Positions 24,615 to 33,275 of a DNA stretch of 64,000 nucleotides are shown piece by piece (position 1 is the first letter of the stretch; every line of letters starts with the position of its first letter). The position numbers and the translations under genes are program-made. The notes under the pieces are model-generated. The model was given only the letters and a program-made list of their open reading frames with translations, made no database searches and was not told the DNA's origin. Source of the stretch: Pseudomonas sp. MF4836 (GTDB taxonomy: Bacteria; Pseudomonadota; Gammaproteobacteria; Pseudomonadales; Pseudomonadaceae); contig NZ_MVOL01000020.1 in NCBI RefSeq assembly GCF_002018875.1, forward strand, positions 36,863 through 100,862. Reading direction: 5' to 3'.

Positions 24615-25715
24615 TCAATGCAAGGAATTGAGCAGCACCCGCGACGGCACGTCTCCCGGTCGGCAGCTGACTTTGTTGCGGCCGGTGGTCTTGGCTTCGT
24701 ACAGCGCCTGGTCGGCGTCGTCCAGCCAGTTGACCGCGTCGCTGTACTCCGGATCAAACGCAGCCAGGCCAATGCTCAGGCTGACTTGCAGCGCCGGGTT
24801 CTGCTCGTAGCCCAGGGCACCGAAGCGGGTGCGCAGGCCTTCCATCAACTGGGCCGCCTGCTCCAGGGGCACGTCCGGCAGAATCACGCAAAACTCATCA
24901 CCGCCATAACGGCCGATCTGATCACTGACCCGCAGGTTCTGGCGCAGGATCTTGCTCAGTTGGCGCAGCACGATATCGCCGGCCACATGGCCGTAGGTGT
25001 CGTTGATGACCTTGAAGTGATCAATGTCGATCAGGGCAATGGCCCCACCCTGCTGCTGGCGTCGGCAGCGTTGGAACTCAACCTCCAGCTGATCCTTCCA
25101 GGCGCCATGGTTAAGTAGCCCGGACAAGCTGTCGGTGCGGCTCAAGGCCAACAGCTCGCGCTTGTGCCCGGCCAGCACGCACGCCTGCTGGTAGCAGATA
25201 TACCCCAGGGCCAGCGGGTACAACGTCAGCATCGGCAGGCAGGCATAGACTTGCAGTTGGCTGGTTTCGGCGATGAACAACGGGCTGAACAGCAGCAGCG
25301 AGACGCCGATCCCCAGGGCCTGGGCCAGGCTCCCGGCAAGAAAGAAACGCACACCGCCAATGGCGATATTGTTCATCGCCATCATCGCCAGGGTGGTCGT
25401 GGTCGGCAGCGGATTGAAATGCATGGCGCCGACCCAGAACCCGCCGAGGAACGAGTCCACCAGCAAATTGCGGTGTTCGCCGCGAAACGGCACCCGTGAC
25501 CGGCGCGCCCACTGGTACGCCAGGTGCGGCCAGGCAAAGGCGTTGAACAGCATGAAGCCCCAGAGCCAGGCCGGGGGCTGCAGCGGTTGCATGGCTGCGG
25601 CGACGCAGAAGAAGCCCAGGGCCAGACCCAGGATCCGCGACTTGTATAGCCTCCTGGCCAATGAAAGTCCCTTCCCTGGTGTATGTGGCGTAGGGGCCAA
25701 GGCTCCTCCGTGCAA
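24615..25715 (-). CDS. MASE2-GGDEF diguanylate cyclase (DgcC/AdrA-like)
   Basis: This protein of up to 366 residues has an N-terminal MASE2 membrane-sensor domain of about six helices (about 20-180: AWPHLAYQWARRSR, PLALGYICYQQACVLAGHKR). A GGDEF domain follows, with an intact GGDEF at 271-275 and the RxxD inhibitory site (RVSD, 262-265) five residues before it. It should make c-di-GMP and be feedback-inhibited. The architecture equals E. coli DgcC/AdrA, a cellulose/curli regulator. No ATG fits the start: candidates are TTG at 25715, TTG at 25700 (just after GGAGGA) and TTG at 25661 (after AAGGGA). Confidence 0.9.
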   Translation of the reverse strand: MHGGALAPTPHTPGKGLSLARRLYKSRILGLALGFFCVAAAMQPLQPPAWLWGFMLFNAFAWPHLAYQWARRSRVPFRGEHRNLLVDSFLGGFWVGAMHFNPLPTTTTLAMMAMNNIAIGGVRFFLAGSLAQALGIGVSLLLFSPLFIAETSQLQVYACLPMLTLYPLALGYICYQQACVLAGHKRELLALSRTDSLSGLLNHGAWKDQLEVEFQRCRRQQQGGAIALIDIDHFKVINDTYGHVAGDIVLRQLSKILRQNLRVSDQIGRYGGDEFCVILPDVPLEQAAQLMEGLRTRFGALGYEQNPALQVSLSIGLAAFDPEYSDAVNWLDDADQALYEAKTTGRNKVSCRPGDVPSRVLLNSLH

Positions 25716-25903
25716 GCAGTACGAGGGTCGATGAGGCTACTGGGACTGCCGAGCAGTCTACCAGCGAAGAGTCAAATAGCCATTACCCCTTCCCCCCTGT
25801 TTACAGCGCCCTGGCCCGGCATTGCGGGAATATTTGGCTATAACTGACGGTGGGCACATAACATTACTCTGCGCCCGCTTGCCAAGTACCCCGGAGGAGG
25901 CGC

Positions 25904-27358
25904 ATGCACAGCTATCAGGTACTGATCATCGGCAGCGGTTTTGGCGGACAGTGTGCAGCGGTCAATCTGCTCAAGGCGGGGATAGATGATTTCCTGCTGC
26001 TGGAGCGCCGCGACTTCCCTGGCGGCACCTGGTGCCAGAACACCTACCCCGGCGCCGCGGTCGATGTGCCCTCGCCCCTGTACTCCCTGTCGTTCGCGCC
26101 TTACCGGTGGAGCCAGATGTACGCCACCCAGGACGAATTGCAGCGCTATACCCAGCATCTGCTGCACCAGCAAGGCTTGCAGGACAAGGTGCTGCTCGGG
26201 GCCGAGGTCGAGGCCATGGACTGGGACTCGGCGCAGCAACGCTGGATCGTCCAGACCCAGGCCCGCGGTCGATTCCAGGCGCAGTTCGTGATCAACGCCT
26301 CGGGGCCCTTGAGCCAACCCCTGATTCCGCCCCTCCAGGGCCTCGCCGACTTCACCGGCCACCAGTTCCACAGCAACCAGTGGGACCACCACTACGACTA
26401 CCGTGGCAAGCGCGTGGCGATTGTCGGCAGTGGCGCCAGCGCGGCGCAGATCATCCCGGCAATTGCCGCCGATGTCGCCCAGTTACATGTGTTCCAGCGC
26501 AGTGCGCACTGGGTGCTGCCGCGCCCTGACCGGCACTTCAGTGCCTTGGAACGGCGCCTGCTGGGGTTCAAGCCGGCCTACACCCTGCTGCGCTGGTTGA
26601 TCTATTGGCAGCTGGAAAGCCGGATCATCGCCTTCAAGTATTCACGGCCGGCAATGACCCTGGTGCAGCGCCAGGCCCTGGGCCTGCTCAAACGCCAGGT
26701 GCCCGACCCGCAACTGCGCCGCCAACTGACGCCGGACTACAGCATCGGCTGCAAGCGGGTGATCCTGTCCAACACCCTGTACCCGGCGCTGGGGCGAGCC
26801 AACGTCAGCCTGCACGGGCGCGAGCAAGGCATCCAGAGCCTCGACGCCAGCGGCATCACCACCCGAGACGGCCAGCACCTGGAGCTGGACCTGATCATCT
26901 GGTGCACCGGCTTCGACACCACCGACGGCATGATCGCCTACCCGGTGCGCGGCAAGGACCGCCAGTTGTTGCGCGATGCCTGGGCGCCCTACCCGCGCGC
27001 CTACCTGGGCACCTGTGTGCCGGGGTTCCCCAACCTGTTTATCCTCTGCGGCCCCAACACCGGGATCGGCCACACCTCGCTGCTGTTCATCATCGAATCC
27101 CAGACCCGCTACATTCTCAGCTGCATCCGGGCCCTAAAGACCCAGGGCTTGCAGGCCATTGAAGCTCGCCCGGAAGCGGAGGCGCGCTACACCGCGATGA
27201 TCCACCGCGAGATGCAGCGCACGGTGTGGCAATCCGGCGGTTGCCAGAGCTGGTACCGCAGCAGCAGCGGGCATGTGACGGCGCTGTTTCCCGGCTTCAG
27301 CTTCAGCTACCACTGGCTGACCCGGGGCCTCAAGCCCGTGGACCATCAACTGTCCTGA
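25904..27358 (+). CDS. Flavin-containing monooxygenase, Baeyer-Villiger type
   Basis: This 484-residue protein has an FAD Rossmann motif (VLIIGSGFGGQCAA), the type-I BVMO motif GGTWCQNTYPGAAVDVPS, the fingerprint-like FTGHQFHSNQWDHH and a second NADPH Rossmann motif (VAIVGSGASAAQII). In the fingerprint, F/H/W are present but the residue after W is D rather than P, as in many BVMOs. The enzyme would insert oxygen into a ketone to give an ester. The start has a strong GGAGGAGG site. It precedes an alpha/beta hydrolase by 25 bp, a natural partner for ester cleavage. The substrate is unknown. Confidence 0.88.
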   Translation: MHSYQVLIIGSGFGGQCAAVNLLKAGIDDFLLLERRDFPGGTWCQNTYPGAAVDVPSPLYSLSFAPYRWSQMYATQDELQRYTQHLLHQQGLQDKVLLGAEVEAMDWDSAQQRWIVQTQARGRFQAQFVINASGPLSQPLIPPLQGLADFTGHQFHSNQWDHHYDYRGKRVAIVGSGASAAQIIPAIAADVAQLHVFQRSAHWVLPRPDRHFSALERRLLGFKPAYTLLRWLIYWQLESRIIAFKYSRPAMTLVQRQALGLLKRQVPDPQLRRQLTPDYSIGCKRVILSNTLYPALGRANVSLHGREQGIQSLDASGITTRDGQHLELDLIIWCTGFDTTDGMIAYPVRGKDRQLLRDAWAPYPRAYLGTCVPGFPNLFILCGPNTGIGHTSLLFIIESQTRYILSCIRALKTQGLQAIEARPEAEARYTAMIHREMQRTVWQSGGCQSWYRSSSGHVTALFPGFSFSYHWLTRGLKPVDHQLS

Positions 27359-27383
27359 CCCGTGCCCGCACAGGAGCCACCCG

Positions 27384-28325
27384 ATGTTCGTGATTGTCGC
27401 CCTGCTCGCCCTTGGCCTGTTCTGGTGCTATCGCACCTACCCGCGCATCGGCCATTGGCTGTATGACGCCAGCAGCGCGCTGGAGGCCCGGCTCTACCGG
27501 TTGAAAAAACACCCGGTGGCCATCGATGGCATGACCCTGGCGACTTACATGGGCGGCCCGACCACCGCCAGCCAGACCCTGTTGCTGCTGCACGGCTACA
27601 GCGCCGACAAAAGCATCTGGCTGCGTTTTGCCCGGCACTTCAGCAAAGACTGCCGGGTGCTGATCCCGGACCTGGGCGGCCACGGCGCCACCGGCTTCGA
27701 CGCCAGCCAGGACTACAGCATCCCGGCCCAGGGCCGACGCCTGCTGCAATTGCTCGACGCCTGCCAGGTGGCGCGGGTGCACCTGGTCGGCAACTCCATG
27801 GGCGGCTATATCGCGGCGTGGCTGGCGGCCACCAGCCCGGAGCGGGTAGCGTCACTGACCCTGTTCGACCCCGCCGGCGTCAGCGCGCCCGAGCCCAGCG
27901 ACCTGGAGCGCATGCTGGCGGTGGGCCGCAATCCGTTCCTGATCGACACCCGCGCCGACTTCGACACCTTCTACGGCATGACCATGGCCGATCCGCCCTG
28001 GGTGCCGGAGGTGGTCCTAGCGGCCATCGCCGAACGCTACCGGCAGCGGCGCCCGCAGCTGGCGAAAATCTTCGACGACTTCCATGGCAGTGCGCCCATG
28101 GAACCCCTGCTGGGCTCGATCCAGGCCCCGACCCTGCTGCTCTGGGGCCGCGAGGACCGGCTGCTGCATGCCAGCAGCGCGCTGATCTGGGCCCGGGGCA
28201 TCCCCCAGTTGCAGGTGGAGATCTGGCAAGGCATCGGCCATATGCCCATGGTCGAGCGCCCTAACCGCAGCGCCCGGCTGTACCGCCAGTTCCTGCAACA
28301 GGCAGCCCTGCGCAATAGCCGCTGA
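27384..28325 (+). CDS. Membrane-anchored alpha/beta hydrolase (esterase/lipase)
   Basis: This 313-residue protein has an N-terminal hydrophobic anchor (VIVALLALGLFWCY). The hydrolase fold shows LLLLHGYSADKSIW (oxyanion loop), the nucleophile elbow GNSMGG with S138, LLWGREDRLL (acid) and GIGHMPMVERP (His). It is 25 bp downstream of the monooxygenase gene with an AGGAG site, so the pair is probably an operon in which this enzyme hydrolyses the ester product. Similar Pseudomonas proteins are annotated as lipases or poly(HA) depolymerase-like. The exact substrate is unknown. Confidence 0.85.
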   Translation: MFVIVALLALGLFWCYRTYPRIGHWLYDASSALEARLYRLKKHPVAIDGMTLATYMGGPTTASQTLLLLHGYSADKSIWLRFARHFSKDCRVLIPDLGGHGATGFDASQDYSIPAQGRRLLQLLDACQVARVHLVGNSMGGYIAAWLAATSPERVASLTLFDPAGVSAPEPSDLERMLAVGRNPFLIDTRADFDTFYGMTMADPPWVPEVVLAAIAERYRQRRPQLAKIFDDFHGSAPMEPLLGSIQAPTLLLWGREDRLLHASSALIWARGIPQLQVEIWQGIGHMPMVERPNRSARLYRQFLQQAALRNSR

Positions 28326-28504
28326 ACACTCGAGCCCACTTTGCCAGCGACGCCCGGGCACGGCGCCCGACGCGCGGCGCCCGAACGGCAGTGCATTCAT
28401 TTGCAGAATGAAGTTCAGAGGAAACTTCGTTTGTCAGCGCCCCCGACGCCGAACAGAATCGGCCCCACTCCACCCTTGATGTCACTGCACCGGGAATCCT
28501 GTTT

Positions 28505-29899
28505 ATGAGCAACCAGAGCTTCGTCAGCCCTGACCTGATCCGCCAACGCTTTTCGCGGGCGATGTCGGACATGTACCGCGATGAAGTGCCGCTGTATGGC
28601 GCGCTGATGGAACTGGTGGCCGAGGTCAACGCCCAGACCCTGGAACAGCATCCCGACCTGGCCCGGCACCTGCGCCAGACCGGTGAAATCGAACGCCTGG
28701 ACCTGGAGCGCCACGGCGCCATCCGCGTCGGCACCGCGACCGAACTGGCGACCCTGAGCCGCCTGTTTGCGGTCATGGGCATGCAGCCGGTGGGCTATTA
28801 CGACCTGACCCCGGCCGGGGTCCCGGTGCACTCCACGGCCTTTCGCGCGGTGCATGAAACGGCGCTGCACATCAGCCCGTTCCGGGTCTTCACCTCGCTG
28901 CTGCGCCTGGAACTGATCGAAAACCCCGAACTGCGCACCTTTGCCGAATCGGTCCTGGCCCGGCGCTCGATCTTCACCGCCCGGGCCCTGAGCCTGATCG
29001 CCCAGTGCGAAGCGGATGGCGGGCTGAACCAGGCGGATGCCGAGGCGTTCGTCGAGCAGGCCCTGGAAACCTTCCGCTGGCACCACAGCGCCACCGTCAC
29101 CGCCGCGCAGTATCAGCAACTGAGCGCCCAGCACCGGCTGATAGCCGACGTGGTGGCGTTCAAGGGTCCGCACATCAACCACCTGACGCCACGCACCCTG
29201 GACATCGACCAGGTGCAACGCCTGATGCCCGCCCACGGCATCACCCCCAAGGCCGTGATCGAAGGCCCGCCACGGCGGGACTGCCCGATCCTGCTGCGCC
29301 AGACCAGCTTCAAGGCCCTGGAGGAAACCGTGGCCTTCACCGACCAGGAACAGAGCCAGGGCAGCCACAGCGCACGCTTCGGCGAAATCGAACAACGCGG
29401 TGCGGCCCTCACCCCCAAAGGCCGCGCCCTGTACGACCGCCTGCTGAATGCCGCCCGCGACCAGCTCAATGCCTTCCCCAACGAGTCCAACGCCGATCGC
29501 TACGACGCCCTGATGCGCGACCACTTCGAAGCCTTCCCCGACAGCCACGACGCCATGCGCGAAGAGGACCTGGCGTACTTCCGCTATTTCGCCACCGAAC
29601 AGGGCCTGGCCGCACGCGAACAGGCCCAGCGGCCCACGACCCTGGCCGCACTGATTGCCGCCGGGCACGTGCGCTTCGAACCTCTGGTGTATGAAGACTT
29701 CCTGCCGGTCAGTGCCGCCGGGATCTTCCAGTCCAACCTCGGCGACGACGCACAAAGTCACTATGCCGGCCAGTCCAACCAGCAGGCCTTCGAACAGGCC
29801 CTGGGCCGGCCGACCATCGATGAATTGCAGCTCTACGCCCAAACCCAGCAGCGCTCGCTGGAGCAGTGTGCGAGTGCCTTGGGCCTGCCCGGGTTGTGA
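28505..29899 (+). CDS. hglS: 2-oxoadipate dioxygenase/decarboxylase HglS (DUF1338 family)
   Basis: This 464-residue protein belongs to the DUF1338/YdcJ family. In the P. putida enzyme HglS the Fe(II) ligands are His70, His226 and Glu294. Here H70 (LERHGAIRVG), H226 (FKGPHINHLTPR) and E294 (RFGEIEQ) fall at exactly the same numbers, and the substrate-contact Arg (R74) is also present. HglS converts 2-oxoadipate to D-2-hydroxyglutarate and CO2 in D-lysine breakdown. It stands alone here; the rest of the D-lysine route is not in the window. Confidence 0.92.
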   Translation: MSNQSFVSPDLIRQRFSRAMSDMYRDEVPLYGALMELVAEVNAQTLEQHPDLARHLRQTGEIERLDLERHGAIRVGTATELATLSRLFAVMGMQPVGYYDLTPAGVPVHSTAFRAVHETALHISPFRVFTSLLRLELIENPELRTFAESVLARRSIFTARALSLIAQCEADGGLNQADAEAFVEQALETFRWHHSATVTAAQYQQLSAQHRLIADVVAFKGPHINHLTPRTLDIDQVQRLMPAHGITPKAVIEGPPRRDCPILLRQTSFKALEETVAFTDQEQSQGSHSARFGEIEQRGAALTPKGRALYDRLLNAARDQLNAFPNESNADRYDALMRDHFEAFPDSHDAMREEDLAYFRYFATEQGLAAREQAQRPTTLAALIAAGHVRFEPLVYEDFLPVSAAGIFQSNLGDDAQSHYAGQSNQQAFEQALGRPTIDELQLYAQTQQRSLEQCASALGLPGL

Positions 29900-29914
29900 A
29901 TACAGGCGGCGCGT

Positions 29915-29950
29915 GATCCACCGCCATGGCGCTGACGTTGTCGGTGGATC
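29915..29950. terminator. Possible bidirectional terminator stem
   Basis: gatccaccg (29915-29923) and cggtggatc (29942-29950) form a perfect 9-bp stem with an 18-base loop between the convergent hglS and SMI1/KNR4-like genes. There is no T tract, so termination is only a possibility. Confidence 0.45.
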
Positions 29951-29967
29951 CTGACCTCAGCGCCGCT

Positions 29968-30651
29968 TCAACCCTGCCCGCACTCCCATCTGGCGGTCAC
30001 TGAAAACCGCTCCGCGACAGGCTCGGGCACAACCGCCAGCGCAACCCGCGCCTGTTCTGCCGTGATCAACGCGTGCGGGTTTGCATGGGCTTGCTGCACC
30101 TGCGCCACCAGTTGCTTGAGTCCGGCCTTGAAGGGCTCCGGCAGGCAGTTTTCCATAAGCTGCAAGTTGGCGATCACGCAGTGCCTGGCGTCGTCGAACG
30201 CCCAGTCGTCGTCAAGCAGATGCTCGATATCCTGGGCAGACTCCACCAGCAATCGGTAGGCGAACTCGGCAAACGACAGGTTTTCCACTTCGCTGGACTC
30301 TCGGTCATGCCAGACCAGGGCGACGCCGACCTGCCCGTCTTGCAGGGGGGTCAGGCAGTACGCGTCGCCGGCACCGGACTGGGCAAACGGCAAGAACCGC
30401 CGCCCGTCCTGGTAGGCCGGGTTGAGCCATTCTTCGATAACCTCGCCGGCCTGTTGCCCGTCGATCCACTCGAAGTCGTAGGCGCAGGACAACGCCGGTT
30501 GTGCCGACAGGGTGTACTCACGCCACCCCTTGCTCCAGTCCTCACGGCTATTGCCGTAGCGGGTCCGTCCCTCGGCCAGCAGCCGCCGCAGCTCCGCTGG
30601 CAAGGCTATGCCTGCGGTCTCGGCCAGCCGTTCAAAATCGCTCATGTGCAT
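29968..30651 (-). CDS. SMI1/KNR4-family protein, immunity-like
   Basis: This 227-residue acidic protein begins FERLAETAGIALPAELRRLLAEG, the typical SMI1/KNR4 (SUKH) start in which a helix contains IxLPxxLRxLL. It continues with SGAGDAYCLTPLQDGQVGVALVWHDRESSEVENL, a common SUKH core. SUKH proteins are often immunity proteins against contact-dependent or type VI nuclease toxins. No toxin is adjacent. The start may be the ATG at 30651 or the one at 30645; the ribosome site is weak. It is separated by about 6 kb from the larger immunity-like array on the opposite strand. Confidence 0.82.
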   Translation of the reverse strand: MHMSDFERLAETAGIALPAELRRLLAEGRTRYGNSREDWSKGWREYTLSAQPALSCAYDFEWIDGQQAGEVIEEWLNPAYQDGRRFLPFAQSGAGDAYCLTPLQDGQVGVALVWHDRESSEVENLSFAEFAYRLLVESAQDIEHLLDDDWAFDDARHCVIANLQLMENCLPEPFKAGLKQLVAQVQQAHANPHALITAEQARVALAVVPEPVAERFSVTARWECGQG

Positions 30652-30762
30652 TCACTTCTGCAAAGTTCGGCGGGGTCATCCGCGCAAAAAGTCCGACGCA
30701 TCTTAGGGCATGTGCCAGCGCCGGTTGAACCCTGGGCAGCGAAATTCGCCGCGCCCGGATCC

Positions 30763-31671
30763 CTACTGCACCCGATACGCCGACGGCACCTGGGTCGCGA
30801 CGAACTCGCGCATGTGCTCGACAAAGCGCTCCTGCAATCGGGACAGGGGCGCCTGGGGCGGCAGCAGCAGACTGAAGTCCATTTCGATGGCCGGCGCGAA
30901 GGCACGGAAGACCACGCCCTGCCCGCGGTATTCCAGGGCGCTGATGGCATCCACCAGCGCCACCCCGGCGCCCTCTTCGACAAACAGGCACATGGGCAGC
31001 GACAGCTGGGTTTCCAGGCGCAAGTGGCGCTGCACGCCATGGGCGGCAAAGATCGCGTCGACGTGCTGGCGCGAGGCGATGGCATGGGGGTAGGAAACAA
31101 ACGCCTCGCCCTCCAGGTCCTCGGGCACGATCAGCGCCTGCGGCTCCAGGCGATGCCCCACCGGCAACGCGCAGAGCATGCGCGATTTCAGCAGTTTCTC
31201 CGCGCGCGGGCTGGGGTAGGTGTTGGGCTCGACGATCACCCCCAGGTCGCAGCGCCCGCCGACCACCAGGTCGACCACCTCGCGCGAGGAGTGCACCACC
31301 AGGCTGATCTGCACCTCGGGGTGTTCACGCTGGAAGGCGGTGATGGCCCGCGGCATGAATCCCAGGCCCATGGCCGGGGCGCAGGCGATCTGCAACGAGC
31401 CGCGCTTGAGGGTGCGAATTTCCTGGGCGGTGCGGGCAATGCGCTCGACGCCGAGTAATGAGCGCTGCACCTCCTCATACAGCACCAGCGCCTCGGGCGT
31501 CGGCTGCAGGCGCCCCTTGAGACGCTCGAACAGGGCAAAGCCGATGTCTTCCTCCAGCGCGCTGATCAAGCGCGTCGCGGCGGGCTGGGAGATATGCAGC
31601 ATCTCGGCGGCGCGGGTCACGGTCTGGCCGAGAATCACCGCACGAAAGGCTTCCAGCTGACGCAAATTCAT
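30763..31671 (-). CDS. LysR-family transcriptional regulator
   Basis: This 303-residue protein has the usual N-terminal helix-turn-helix (about 1-65: LRQLEAFRAVILGQTVTRAA then ISQPAATRLISALEEDIG) and a type-2 periplasmic-binding-like ligand domain. It is divergent from the dehydrogenase operon starting at 31829 (157 bp away) and probably controls it. The ATG at 31671 begins MNLRQLEAF as expected; a longer frame to 31710 adds an unlikely tail. Its sequence resembles the NocR/OccR-type opine regulators in layout, but that is only suggestive. Confidence 0.9.
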   Translation of the reverse strand: MNLRQLEAFRAVILGQTVTRAAEMLHISQPAATRLISALEEDIGFALFERLKGRLQPTPEALVLYEEVQRSLLGVERIARTAQEIRTLKRGSLQIACAPAMGLGFMPRAITAFQREHPEVQISLVVHSSREVVDLVVGGRCDLGVIVEPNTYPSPRAEKLLKSRMLCALPVGHRLEPQALIVPEDLEGEAFVSYPHAIASRQHVDAIFAAHGVQRHLRLETQLSLPMCLFVEEGAGVALVDAISALEYRGQGVVFRAFAPAIEMDFSLLLPPQAPLSRLQERFVEHMREFVATQVPSAYRVQ

Positions 31672-31828
31672 CCCACCGCACCCCATAACAAAAAGACATG
31701 ACCTGCGCAAAATAAAGCATTTTTCATCGCTGCATCAGCCCCCTAGCATCCCAGCCATGCCTCAACCGCCTCAGCCTGCACCCGATTTATCGGGATAACG
31801 CCTGACCGGCCTGGAACTGGAGCCACCC

Positions 31829-32953
31829 ATGCAAAAACCTGATGCACTGATAATCGGCGGCGGCCTCGTGGGCCTGGCGATCGCCTACGGCATGGCCCGC
31901 AGCGGGCGCCAGGTGCGCGTGCTGGACGAGGGCGACAGTGCCCTGCGCGCGGCCCGTGGCAACTTCGGCCTGCTGTGGGTGCAGGGCAAGGGCTATCGCA
32001 AAAGCGCCTATGCCCAGTGGACCCGGCAGTCGGTGGCGCTGTGGCCGCAACTGGCGGCGTACCTGCGCGAGGACAGCGGCGTGGATGTCTGCCTGCAACA
32101 GGCCGGGGGGTTCCAGCTGTGCCTGTCCGAGGCGGAAATGGCCGAGGAAAGCCAGCGTCTGGCCTGGCTGCAGCAAGCCCTGGACGGCGACTACCCCTTT
32201 GAACTGCTGAGCCCGGGCGAGCTGCGCAAACGCCTGCCCGGCGTCGGTCCGGATGTGGTCGGGGCCTGCTATTCGCCGATGGATGGCCAGGTCAACCCGC
32301 TGAAATTGCTGCGAGCGCTGTATGCCGGCTGCCGCCGCCACGGGGTGCAGATCGACAACGGCCATCGGGTCGACGCCATCCGCCAGGTCGGTGATGGCCT
32401 TGAAGTGCGCGCTGGCGACCAGCGCTGGCAGGCCGGGCAACTGGTGCTGGCCGCCGGCCTGGGCAACCGTTCGCTGGGCGCCCTGCTCGGCGCCGATGTA
32501 CCGGTGCAGCCCAATCGCGGGCAGATCCTGGTCACCGAGCGCCTCGCGCCTTTTTTGCACTACCCCACCACCTATGTGCGCCAGACCGACGAAGGCACGG
32601 TGCAGCTCGGCGACTCCATGGAAGCCGTGGGCTACGACGACCGGGGCAGCGCCGAGGTGATGGCCGACATCGCCCAGCGCGGCGTGCGCTGCTTCCCCTT
32701 GCTGGCCGATGTGCGCCTGGTTCGGGCCTGGGGTGCGCTGCGGGTCCTGAGCCCGGATGGCCTGCCGATTTACCAGACGCTGCCCGAGTGCCCGCAGGTG
32801 TTTGTCGCCAGTTGCCACAGCGGCGTCACCCTGGCCGCGGCCCACGCCCTGTGGCTGGCGCCGTGGCTCAGCGGCCAGGGCCAACTTCCCGACGTGCAGC
32901 CTTTTGGCCTGGCGCGCTTTCAATCTGCCAGCGAGGTGCAGCATGCCGGCTGA
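31829..32953 (+). CDS. FAD-dependent D-amino-acid/opine-type dehydrogenase, small flavoprotein subunit
   Basis: This 374-residue DAO-family protein has the FAD Rossmann motif ALIIGGGLVGLAIAYGMA, a central GLVG-type FAD region and the C-terminal LRVLSPDGLPIYQTLPE with VASCHSGVTLAAAHALW. It matches the beta (OoxB/HcnC-like) subunit of three-part flavoprotein dehydrogenases that oxidise amino acids or opines at the membrane. The start has GGAG. The stop overlaps the ferredoxin-like gene by 11 bases, so the subunits are co-translated. The substrate is not known. Confidence 0.88.
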   Translation: MQKPDALIIGGGLVGLAIAYGMARSGRQVRVLDEGDSALRAARGNFGLLWVQGKGYRKSAYAQWTRQSVALWPQLAAYLREDSGVDVCLQQAGGFQLCLSEAEMAEESQRLAWLQQALDGDYPFELLSPGELRKRLPGVGPDVVGACYSPMDGQVNPLKLLRALYAGCRRHGVQIDNGHRVDAIRQVGDGLEVRAGDQRWQAGQLVLAAGLGNRSLGALLGADVPVQPNRGQILVTERLAPFLHYPTTYVRQTDEGTVQLGDSMEAVGYDDRGSAEVMADIAQRGVRCFPLLADVRLVRAWGALRVLSPDGLPIYQTLPECPQVFVASCHSGVTLAAAHALWLAPWLSGQGQLPDVQPFGLARFQSASEVQHAG

Positions 32954-33275
32954 TCGCCTGTTTCAACCCAGGTCCGCCAGCAGCCCGACCCTGGCCATCG
33001 AATTCGACGGCCAACCCCTGCGGGTGCCGGCCGGTGTTTCCCTGGCGGCGGCGTTGCTCGCCAGTGGCGTGCGCAGCACCCGCAGCAGCGTGGTCAGTGC
33101 CAGCCCGCGGGCGCCGTTTTGCATGATGGGGGTGTGCTTTGAGTGCCTGGTGGAGGTCGACGGCCAAGCCAGTTGCCAGGCCTGCCTGCTGCCGGTGCGC
33201 GAAGGCATGCGTGTGCGCAGCCAGCACGGGGTGCGTGCAGTGTCGACTACCGAGGGGGCCGACGATGAAGCCTGA
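32943..33275 (+). CDS. (2Fe-2S)-binding gamma subunit of the dehydrogenase
   Basis: This 110-residue protein has a 2Fe-2S pattern C60-x4-C65-x2-C68-x12-C81 in FCMMGVCFECLVEVDG and SCQAC (C78 is extra). It matches the small HcnA/OoxG-like subunits that link the two flavoprotein subunits. The ATG has GAGGTG and lies inside the end of the preceding gene. It overlaps the next gene's start by 11 bases. The function is electron transfer within the complex. Confidence 0.9.
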   Translation: MPADRLFQPRSASSPTLAIEFDGQPLRVPAGVSLAAALLASGVRSTRSSVVSASPRAPFCMMGVCFECLVEVDGQASCQACLLPVREGMRVRSQHGVRAVSTTEGADDEA

